The position numbers and the translations under genes were made by a program. A DNA stretch of 64,000 nt. Origin: Ruminiclostridium hungatei (GTDB lineage: Bacteria > Bacillota > Clostridia > Acetivibrionales > DSM-1351). This document shows, one piece after another, positions 51,221-59,108 of this stretch. The notes under the pieces are model-generated. The model was not told the DNA's origin. It saw only the letters and a list, made by a program, of their open reading frames with translations, and made no database searches. The number at the start of each line of letters is the position of its first letter. Position 1 is the stretch's first letter. The stretch is taken from NCBI RefSeq assembly GCF_002051585.1, contig NZ_MZGX01000023.1, positions 1 to 64,000 on the forward strand. Reading direction: 5' to 3'.

Positions 51221-52495
51221 TTATTTTTCAAATAAATTGTTTTGTGACTTTTTATGCACCCTGTCAAGTACAGGCTTCTCAACAAACCTGAAGGAAAGGG
51301 CGGCAATGGCATAGGCTGCCAGCAATACCCCCAGGCACACCAGCGCCCAGGTTTTTATGTTGACTATTCCCATATATTGCTGATAGGTCTTGACCCACAG
51401 GCGGGAAACCAGGAACATAATGAAATAATGCCATATGTAAAGCCCGAAGGATACTTTGGCGGTAAACCTGAAAAAGCTGTTGTCCAGAATCCTTCCCAGC
51501 CATTTGGAATGCGGAGTTACGGCCAGTGTACCGCCAATAAGTACGGCATACAGGGGAAAATAATAGGGCTGATTTTGCAGACTGAAGCTGAAATCCGCAA
51601 GTCCTCTCACCTTCCAGAGCAATACCAGGGAACCGGCAAAGCACAATAGACCCGCCAGATCAAAGCCGTTATACCTTTTAAAGCTTTTAAACCTGTCCGC
51701 GCTTATAAAAAGTTTTGTGGTGATGCCGGCAGCCACAATACCCACGGTAAAATGCCCGAAAAAGCCAACCGGATTGTAATTTGGCATCCAGTACTTTGCA
51801 CCGCCCAGGGTTCCGAATTCCCAGCCGCGCCTTATATTCTCAGGTGTCAAAAATATATGTACCAACTGGTTCAAGCCGGTGATTGCAGCAAACACACCCA
51901 GCCAATACAGGACCGCTACTGCAAAGGAGCGCTTTTTTCCCGCTGCCTTGTACAGTCCAAGCATAAATACAGGCATGAGAAAATAGCAGAAAACTTCAAA
52001 GCTGATTGACCAGAAGGGTGAGTTTATTTCGTTTGGAAAGAAGGTTACATAATGAAAGCCGGCTGTAAAGGTCATTCCTGCCGCCAGCCGTGTCCAGGTG
52101 TATTCACTGGGTATGTGAAACAGTATGACTACAAGTGTACAGACCAACAAGGAAACATAGTAGCCAGGGATAATTCTTGCTGCCCTTCTCACTGCATATT
52201 GCTTCATATCCGGAAACTTTCCCCCGCTCAGATACTGTCTCCAAAACGGATACGACAGCAAAAAGCCGCTTAACACAAAAAATACACTTACGCCTGTGTT
52301 CCCCAGGAGAAGCAGGCCCTGAACCTCCTGAACCGGGCGTATCTGGGCCCCTATGGCAAGCTTCTGGGCAAAGTGATGCAATATGACACTAAGACAGGCT
52401 ATGGCACGCAGCCCGTCTGCCCCGGAAAGTACAGGCTGCTTATGAGTTTTAACGACAACTTTTTCTGCTTTGTCCAATACAACATTGTTATGCAT
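51221..52495 (-). CDS. Membrane acyltransferase (acyltransferase_3 / OafA-YrhL family)
   Basis: 424 aa with about ten membrane helices. GADGLRAIACLSVILHHF at the start contains the conserved His of the family, followed by LGNTGVSVFFVLSGFLLSYPFWR and RRAARIIPGYYVSLL. Such enzymes O-acylate cell-surface sugars or peptidoglycan. AGAGGT precedes the ATG. There is no attached SGNH domain, and no surface-polysaccharide cluster around it, so its target is unknown. Confidence 0.9.
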   Translation of the reverse strand: MHNNVVLDKAEKVVVKTHKQPVLSGADGLRAIACLSVILHHFAQKLAIGAQIRPVQEVQGLLLLGNTGVSVFFVLSGFLLSYPFWRQYLSGGKFPDMKQYAVRRAARIIPGYYVSLLVCTLVVILFHIPSEYTWTRLAAGMTFTAGFHYVTFFPNEINSPFWSISFEVFCYFLMPVFMLGLYKAAGKKRSFAVAVLYWLGVFAAITGLNQLVHIFLTPENIRRGWEFGTLGGAKYWMPNYNPVGFFGHFTVGIVAAGITTKLFISADRFKSFKRYNGFDLAGLLCFAGSLVLLWKVRGLADFSFSLQNQPYYFPLYAVLIGGTLAVTPHSKWLGRILDNSFFRFTAKVSFGLYIWHYFIMFLVSRLWVKTYQQYMGIVNIKTWALVCLGVLLAAYAIAALSFRFVEKPVLDRVHKKSQNNLFEK

Positions 52496-52648
52496 GATTT
52501 ATACCTCTGAAATGGAATTTTTTTGATGATTTTTATTGTATCATTATTTCACTACTTATAAAATATGTTAATCAAACCATATAATATAAAAATGTATGAC
52601 ACTGTTCCATTATCTGAGTCCCGGACTTGCAGGCAAGGACAGTAAAAA

Positions 52649-52680
52649 GTCCCTACCCGGAATATTTTCCGGACAGGGAC
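52649..52680 (-). terminator. Terminator of the GH43 gene
   Basis: GTCCCTACCCGG pairs with CCGGACAGGGAC; the minus strand continues with TTTTT. Between it and the GH43 stop (52682-52728) lies a T-rich low-complexity run. Confidence 0.7.
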
Positions 52681-52719
52681 CCAGAGTTTTTATTTTTATT
52701 TATGTTTATATTTTTATTT

Positions 52720-53700
52720 TTATTTATATGGTTCTATAGTTTGTATGGTGCCGTCCTCATTATATTTAAGCTCGGTATATTTAACGCAGCGCTTATTGTC
52801 AATGCCCTTCGACAAGGAGCAGTCATGGTAGAACAGATACCATTTATCTTCAATTTCGACAATTGAATGATGAGTGGTCCAGCCCAAAACCGGAGTCAAT
52901 ATCTTGCCCTGATATGTGAAAGGCCCTTTTGGATCTTTGCTGATGGCGTATACAATACAGTGGGTGGTTCCTGTGGAGTATGAAAGGTAGTAATAACCAT
53001 TGTATTTGTGTACCCAGGGACCTTCAAAATATCTTCTGTCCTCATCCCCTGCCAGTATCGGATTTCCGGCTTCATCAATTATTGATATCTCCTGTGGTGC
53101 TTCCTTGAAGGTGAGCATATCCCCGCTCAATTCGGCAACCCGCGGTCCGAGGGCAGGCTCTGATACGGCAGGGCCTTCAGCCTCAGGCATGTAAGTGCCT
53201 GTTCTCCACTTTTCCAATTGTCCCCCCCAGAGTCCTCCGAAGTAAACATAGGCTCTGTCATCATCGTCAACCAGAACTGCAGGGTCGATGCTGAAGCTTC
53301 CCGGAATGGGCTCTTCCTGAGCTGTAAACGGTCCAGCAGGAGAAGGGCTTGTGGCTACTCCCAGTCTGAATATATCGTCCTTGTCCCTTGCAGGAAAGAA
53401 CAGATAATAGGTGTTGTTTTTATAGGCTGCATCCGGTGCCCATAGCTGCTTTGAAGCCCAGGGGATATCCTTCAGGTGAAGGGCCTCTCCATTATCGATG
53501 CAGGGCGAGTTCAAGCTGTCCATGGACAGGATGTGATAATCCTCCATCATATATTGATCGCCGTTGTCATTTGATTCAATATCCTTATCCAGGTCATGGG
53601 AAGGATAAATATAAATTTTACCGTCAAAAACATGTGCAGACGGATCGGCTGTATAAATGTGAGTAACCAATGGCTCTTTTGGCATTGCATTTTTGTTCAT
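52720..53700 (-). CDS. Family 43 glycoside hydrolase, cytoplasmic
   Basis: 326 aa, a single five-bladed propeller domain. Catalytic residues can be placed: Asp in IYTADPSAHVFDGKIYIYPSHD (base), Asp in SFSIDPAVLVDDDDRAYVYFGG (pKa modulator) and Glu in RRYFEGPWVHKYNGYYYLSYS (acid). No signal peptide, CBM or dockerin, so it should act inside the cell on imported arabinoxylan- or arabinan-derived oligosaccharides (xylosidase or arabinofuranosidase). ATG 53700 has AAGGAG 9 bp before it. Confidence 0.92.
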   Translation of the reverse strand: MNKNAMPKEPLVTHIYTADPSAHVFDGKIYIYPSHDLDKDIESNDNGDQYMMEDYHILSMDSLNSPCIDNGEALHLKDIPWASKQLWAPDAAYKNNTYYLFFPARDKDDIFRLGVATSPSPAGPFTAQEEPIPGSFSIDPAVLVDDDDRAYVYFGGLWGGQLEKWRTGTYMPEAEGPAVSEPALGPRVAELSGDMLTFKEAPQEISIIDEAGNPILAGDEDRRYFEGPWVHKYNGYYYLSYSTGTTHCIVYAISKDPKGPFTYQGKILTPVLGWTTHHSIVEIEDKWYLFYHDCSLSKGIDNKRCVKYTELKYNEDGTIQTIEPYK

Positions 53701-53824
53701 ACAAGTCAACTCCTTAATTTACTAGATATATGGTGCAGATAACATTTATCATTATACCAATATTTATAAAACAAGCAACCATAAAGTTCAAGGGGTGCCA
53801 TGTGGTTTTTCCTCCGCGGGAATC

Positions 53825-56104
53825 CTACCGTCCGGAAACCTCACAGGTATAATATGCACCATCCATTTCTTTTATGAAGCCCGACAAATCCTGGCAGTAG
53901 TACAAATATAACTCATGGAGGGCGCGGGTGCACACGGTGTACAGAAGCCTTCTGTCCTCCGCCCGGGAGTATTCCTCCTCATCGGCGGTGCTTACCAGGA
54001 CGGCATCAAACTCAAGTCCCTTGGCAAGATACGAGGGTATTATCACTGCACCTCCCTGGTATTCCTCATTTTTATTTGATACCAGGCTAATATCCGTCAG
54101 CGGCTTTAATGCTGAAAACAGAGCTTCGCACTGCGCCGCAGTCTTGCAGATAACTGCAATCAGCTTATGGCCTCTGTTTTTAAGACTCATAATGTCTGAA
54201 GCCAGCCTTTCCTTCAAATGTGCCTTATCCTGCCTTATTACCACAGGTTTATTGCCGTGCCGGTCCAGTTGTTCTGAACAGTCGGGCTTCAAAAGCAACT
54301 GTTTGCAGAAACCTGCAATTTCCTTACTTGACCTGTAGCTTTTGGTCAGGCGAATGCTTTCAGTGCTGTCCGCAGCCTTTCCGCCAAAAACTTCATAGAT
54401 ATTTTCAAAGTTTCCCACATTCATATAGCCGTTGACAGACTGGTTTTCATCTCCAAGGATAGTCCTGTCGGAATTTGCAAAGGCTCTCCTGAAAATCTCG
54501 TAATGTATCACGGTATAGTCCTGGGCCTCGTCAATAATGACATGCTTTATGGCTTTTGCCTCACTTACGGAGTCCAATGCGGTTTTAAGATAAATTATGG
54601 GAGCTGTGTCCTCATAATCTATCACCCCCTTGCTCAACCGGGAAACAGTATAGGTTCCAATGGCTTGAAGCTGCTCAGGCTCCCAAAGGTCAGACTCTGC
54701 TGTCCAGATGGACATATTGCTGAGAAATGCAATGTAGAGCCGGTATATATCAAAGGAAGTCATCTTAATTATTTCTTCCTTCAAAACCTCATATTCCGCA
54801 GTAATTTCCTTCTCAGCCAGACTTCTCCCCGACTCCAGGTCCTGCCCGCGGCCCTGTCCTGAATCCCCGGCCGCTTTCATAACTCTGTCTTCTTCAAATT
54901 TCTCCAACAGGTAAAAAAGCCTCTGCCTTAATTTCTCCAGCCGTTTTGAATAGGTAAAGTAACTGTAGTCATTAATGAAAAGCTTATAAATCTCATTGGA
55001 GGAGATTATTACCGTGCCGTTCAGCACCAGGCTTTTAAACTCCAGACCTTCTCCCCCTTCAAGCTCCCAGACATATTTTTTCAACATGCTCAGGAACTCT
55101 GCGGAAGCCTTGAGCCGTATGCCAAGAAGCCTGGTTTTAGCCGCACTGCACGACAAAATGTCTTCCATCTGTCCGTTCATGGATTCTATCCGGTAGCTTG
55201 AGTCCAGCATTTTTCTGAAATAATCGATGAAGGTGCTTCTTTTAATTTCCTCTTCTCCCAAGTCCGGGAGAACATTTGAAATGTAATCCTCAAAAACGTG
55301 GTTTGGAGAGAACACCAGAATATTATCCGCTGTAATGCTGTCCCTGAATTTATATAAAAGATATGCCGCCCTGTGAAGTGCAATGGAAGTTTTACCGCTG
55401 CCCGCGGGCCCTTCCACTATGAGGGTTCTGCTCCCGCTGTTTCTTATAACTGTATTCTGCTCCCGCTGTATGCTGGTGACAATGGTCTTCATCCTGCTGT
55501 CGGTGCTCTTTCCCAGTATTTCCTTAAGCATTTCATCGTTTATGCTCAAACTGCTGTCAAACATGTATAATATATTGGTACCGCTGATTTTATACTGCCT
55601 TTTGAGCAGCATTTGTCCGCTTATGGTTCCAGACGGGCAGTCATAACGGCAGGTGCCGTTTTCAAAATCATAAAACATGCCCGAAATTGGAGCTCTCCAA
55701 TCATATACAAGTATTTCCCTGTTATTTCCCGTAATCAGGTTGTGAATGCCGATATAGATTTGTTCCGCAGAAGCCTCTCCGTCCTCAGCAAAGTCTATTC
55801 TTCCGAAATATGCGCTTTGAAGCATCTTTTCAAGGCGTGTTACCTTGCTGAAGGAAAATTGGTATTTTCTGGCCTCATTGGCTATGCCCGTCTGATATTG
55901 CCATACCTGGGCGGCACCCTCCAAATCGGTCAAATCTGTGGTGGTCAGCTTAACCTCCTCCCACATCTTCTTCTGCAGCTCTATTGCTTCCTTTTTAAAA
56001 TTGACTACAGCGTCAGTCTCCCTGTCCAGTTGCAGCCGTATTTCCTTTACAACCCTCTCAAGACGCGCCTTTTCAAAATCCCAAATCTCCTTGCCTGTAA
56101 TCAT
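53825..56104 (-). CDS. helD: RNA-polymerase recycling helicase-like ATPase HelD
   Basis: 759 aa. An N-terminal coiled coil (EKARLERVVKEIRLQLDRETD...) inserts into RNA polymerase channels in the known HelD structures. A superfamily 1 (UvrD/Rep-like) motor follows: Walker A VEGPAGSGKTSIALHRA (~228), Walker B VIIDEAQDYTVIHYEI, then LTKSYRSSKEIAGFC and the C-terminal KGLEFDAVLVS...RRLLYTVCTRALHELYLY. The YDWRAPISGMFYDFE segment is typical of HelD. ATG 56104 has AAGGAGG 6 bp upstream; the frame runs further up without an RBS. It frees stalled polymerase from DNA using ATP. Confidence 0.93.
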   Translation of the reverse strand: MITGKEIWDFEKARLERVVKEIRLQLDRETDAVVNFKKEAIELQKKMWEEVKLTTTDLTDLEGAAQVWQYQTGIANEARKYQFSFSKVTRLEKMLQSAYFGRIDFAEDGEASAEQIYIGIHNLITGNNREILVYDWRAPISGMFYDFENGTCRYDCPSGTISGQMLLKRQYKISGTNILYMFDSSLSINDEMLKEILGKSTDSRMKTIVTSIQREQNTVIRNSGSRTLIVEGPAGSGKTSIALHRAAYLLYKFRDSITADNILVFSPNHVFEDYISNVLPDLGEEEIKRSTFIDYFRKMLDSSYRIESMNGQMEDILSCSAAKTRLLGIRLKASAEFLSMLKKYVWELEGGEGLEFKSLVLNGTVIISSNEIYKLFINDYSYFTYSKRLEKLRQRLFYLLEKFEEDRVMKAAGDSGQGRGQDLESGRSLAEKEITAEYEVLKEEIIKMTSFDIYRLYIAFLSNMSIWTAESDLWEPEQLQAIGTYTVSRLSKGVIDYEDTAPIIYLKTALDSVSEAKAIKHVIIDEAQDYTVIHYEIFRRAFANSDRTILGDENQSVNGYMNVGNFENIYEVFGGKAADSTESIRLTKSYRSSKEIAGFCKQLLLKPDCSEQLDRHGNKPVVIRQDKAHLKERLASDIMSLKNRGHKLIAVICKTAAQCEALFSALKPLTDISLVSNKNEEYQGGAVIIPSYLAKGLEFDAVLVSTADEEEYSRAEDRRLLYTVCTRALHELYLYYCQDLSGFIKEMDGAYYTCEVSGR

Positions 56105-56491
56105 CACATTCCTCCTTACATACACAAACACCCGAAAAGTCAGGCTCAGCCATATAAGGTGAGCCATTTGAAAACGTGAAAAAATATATGCCCCTGATAA
56201 TATGAACAGGATAATATAATACCTTTTAAGCAGGATAAATATAAGTCTGTTTTTACAGGCTGTGAAATGATATAATGTAAGTGAGGGGGAACAATCCTTT
56301 AAAAGGCTTGTTTTTCTTTTCATATCTTATATAATAGATATATAAGCACTTACATTTCACACCTTTATTTACGTATATTCCCAATTATTAAACTGTCATC
56401 ATATATCTTACCTGTTTTCCATCCGATTTTTTCGGCTGGGAAAAATTATCCTCAACTGACTTCTAAAATACATTTTACAGGAGGTTTTACA
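56105..56491. other. Divergent intergenic region between helD and the DUF362-dockerin gene
   Basis: 387 bp holding the promoters of both divergent genes. TATAAT-like boxes occur on both strands (for example 56205-56220 and 56270-56280), but I could not pair any of them with a good -35. No gene is called. Confidence 0.4.
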
Positions 56492-59005
56492 ATGACAAAC
56501 AGTTCCGAAACACCTGCGGCACCTGGCTGCCCGGCTGCCGCCCCACACGGTGAAAAAGCTAAATTCACCCTGAAAAGACTGATTTTCCCCATTACCGGCC
56601 TTGCAGCACTTATCTGGTTTTTTATCCGGGTTATCCCAAAGCCCAGCAGAGCTGCCTATCCCTGTCAGAGAGCGGCCTTTCCCCTTGCCTCTTCCTTTGT
56701 CATATGGCTGACGGGAATTGTGGGAGGCACATTTATCTATAAGAAGCTTAAAAAAAGATTCCATTCGGCACGTCCAATAGCGGCAATACTGGGCGGGGCC
56801 GCCCTTCTGGCTGCCGTGGCCTGGAATCTGTACTTCTTTCCACAGCAGACAACCCTGGCAGCCTTTACACCTGTAATGCTGGATAAAACCAATGTGGCAA
56901 TAGTACAATCTTCAAAATCCGATGTTAAGCAGATTGATTATACAGAAATAAAACAAATGGTGTCAGATGCGGTGTCCCAGGTGGGTGGAATCGGAAGTGT
57001 GGTTAAAAACGGCGACACAGTGGTTCTAAAGCCCAACCTGATAGTGACCAACGGACTGTCCGCAGAGGCCAACGGGGTGACTACCGACTGGCGGGTTGCC
57101 AAGGCAGTGGTGGAGCTTGTGAGAAGTGTAAACCCCAGCGGCAAGGTTTATGTCATGGAGGGGGCTATCACCGATACGGCAACAATATTCAACTATTATA
57201 AATACACTTCCGGAAATATTCCGGGTGTGGATGCCTTCCTCCCCATTGAAAAAGACAGCGGCAACTGGCAGGATAAAAACTCCTCCGGTGTAACCCTGGT
57301 CAATCTTCCTGACGGCCTTTTGCACAATCAATATTATCTCAACCGAAAGTATAAAGAAGCCGACGTAGTCATTAGCCTGCCCACTATGAAAACCCACTGG
57401 AATGCTGGCTTTACCGGGGGCATCAAGAACGTGGGCATAGGAGCCACACCCGGAAACATATACGGCAGGTCCTCCAGCGACCCCGCCAGGAATAACATGG
57501 TAAATCACGATACCGATGACCTGCATAAATGGATTCATGATTTTTATAAGTGCCGTCCCGTGAACCTGGTAATAATGGACGGGCTGCAGGGCTACCAGAA
57601 CGGCCCCTTCCCCTATAATGCCTCGGGTGCAAACGGCAATCAGATGAATATGAGGCTCATATTGGCAGGAAAAGATGCGGTGGCGGTTGACAGCATAGCC
57701 TCCCTGACCGTTGGCTATGACCCCCAGACCATTGGCTACCTGCGTTACCTTAATACAAGCAGGCTGGGTAATATCGATCCCTCCTGCATCAATGTTTCAG
57801 GTAAGAAAGTGGATGAAGTCAGAAAATACCTGGCAGGCACAACCACCCTGGGTGTAACAAAGATTACCGACAAAACGGCTCCGCAGCTAAGTATAGGTTC
57901 TGTACAGACCTCGGGCAGCAAGCTTTCCGTTCCCCTGACCACAGACAGCGAAACAGTGAAAGAATTGGTATATATTGACGGTCAATTGAAGGAGCCCTTC
58001 TCCGCCTCGGGCATGAACTCCATGACTCTGGATATATCAGGCCTCAGCGGAAGCCACCAGTTGACTGTAGAGGCCTATGACCGTTTCCTGAACCGGACCA
58101 CCAAAAGCGTCCAGTTCTCGGTGGACGGCACAACCAGCCCCGAAACGGGTTACAGCGCTCCCCGAGCAGCCCAGGCCCCTGTTATTGACGGCATTGGCAG
58201 TGAAAACTGCTGGCAGCAGGCCCAGTGGAAGGATATAAAATATGTCTGGCTGGGAAATCCTCCGACGGCAAGCGATTTCAGCGGGCGGTTCAAGCTGGTC
58301 TGGACACCGGAAAGGCTTTACTATCTTGTAGAGATAACCGATGATAAGCTTTCCGCCCCCAATACCACCCAGTTCAAAAACTATTATGACAATGACTGCG
58401 TTGAGCTTTTCATAGACGAGGACCATTCGGGCGGCAATCATCAGAATAATTATAATGCCTTTGCCTACCACATTGAACTGGACTATGACATCATAGACAA
58501 CAATACCTCCGGTACTCAAAGCCTGTATAACGACCACGCCAAGGTTCTCCGCACCAAGAACGGAAATGTCTATACCTGGGAGATCGAACTGAAGGTATTT
58601 GACGATAAATACAACGAGAAAGTCACAACCAATGTGCCTGTAACTCTCACCAAGGATAAGATAATGGGCTTCGGCGTTGCATACAATGATAATGACAACG
58701 GCATGACCCGGGAAAATTTCATGGGCTCCATGGATATTCCCGGAACAGACAAGAATGTTGCCTGGATAAACGCCAGCGTGTTTGACACCTTGAAGCTGGT
58801 GGACTCCACACCAGCAGTCCAGAAGGGGGATGTAAACCTTGACGGCAGGGTAGACGCCATAGATTTGGCGCTGCTCAAAGCCCACCTGCTTCAGATATCC
58901 AAGTTGACCGGTGACGCCTTGTCCGCAGCAGATCTTGATTCTGACGGGACCGTAGATGCGCTGGATTTTATGAAATTGAAGCAATACCTGCAGCAAGCGC
59001 AGTAA
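56492..59005 (+). CDS. Membrane-anchored DUF362 protein with CBM9-like and dockerin modules
   Basis: 837 aa. Three hydrophobic helices (about 32-50, 67-88 and 103-123) open the protein. A DUF362 domain (~150-450; GDTVVLKPNLIVTNG, VISLPTMKTHWNAGFTGGIKNVGIG, NLVIMDGLQGYQNGPFP) follows without the Fe-S cluster part often fused to it. Then come an Ig-like segment (~465-550), a CBM9-like beta-sandwich (~555-765; VIDGIGSENCWQQAQW, RLYYLVEITDD, NDCVELFIDEDHSGG) and a type I dockerin (778-837) with two calcium-loop repeats (DVNLDGRVDAIDLALLK and DLDSDGTVDALDFMKLK). The AI/AL pairs suit mesophilic cellulosome cohesins. The catalytic role of DUF362 is unknown. Confidence 0.88.
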   Translation: MTNSSETPAAPGCPAAAPHGEKAKFTLKRLIFPITGLAALIWFFIRVIPKPSRAAYPCQRAAFPLASSFVIWLTGIVGGTFIYKKLKKRFHSARPIAAILGGAALLAAVAWNLYFFPQQTTLAAFTPVMLDKTNVAIVQSSKSDVKQIDYTEIKQMVSDAVSQVGGIGSVVKNGDTVVLKPNLIVTNGLSAEANGVTTDWRVAKAVVELVRSVNPSGKVYVMEGAITDTATIFNYYKYTSGNIPGVDAFLPIEKDSGNWQDKNSSGVTLVNLPDGLLHNQYYLNRKYKEADVVISLPTMKTHWNAGFTGGIKNVGIGATPGNIYGRSSSDPARNNMVNHDTDDLHKWIHDFYKCRPVNLVIMDGLQGYQNGPFPYNASGANGNQMNMRLILAGKDAVAVDSIASLTVGYDPQTIGYLRYLNTSRLGNIDPSCINVSGKKVDEVRKYLAGTTTLGVTKITDKTAPQLSIGSVQTSGSKLSVPLTTDSETVKELVYIDGQLKEPFSASGMNSMTLDISGLSGSHQLTVEAYDRFLNRTTKSVQFSVDGTTSPETGYSAPRAAQAPVIDGIGSENCWQQAQWKDIKYVWLGNPPTASDFSGRFKLVWTPERLYYLVEITDDKLSAPNTTQFKNYYDNDCVELFIDEDHSGGNHQNNYNAFAYHIELDYDIIDNNTSGTQSLYNDHAKVLRTKNGNVYTWEIELKVFDDKYNEKVTTNVPVTLTKDKIMGFGVAYNDNDNGMTRENFMGSMDIPGTDKNVAWINASVFDTLKLVDSTPAVQKGDVNLDGRVDAIDLALLKAHLLQISKLTGDALSAADLDSDGTVDALDFMKLKQYLQQAQ

Positions 59006-59058
59006 AGTATCATTAAGCACCGTGCGCACAGCGTAAAACTCCTTGCGGCATATAGCAT

Positions 59059-59091
59059 AAAAGTCCTGCGAGCTTTGCTTGCAGGACTTTT
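59059..59091. terminator. Bidirectional terminator between convergent genes
   Basis: AAAAGTCCTGC pairs with GCAGGACTTTT around GAGCTTTGCTT, giving T runs in both directions. Confidence 0.75.
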
Positions 59092-59108
59092 AAATAACAG
59101 CTTCAGTT

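Noticed and set aside
52682-52728. T-rich low-complexity run at the end of the GH43 gene as a functional element
   Set aside because: Simple AT slippage sequence beside a proper terminator; nothing further supports a role.
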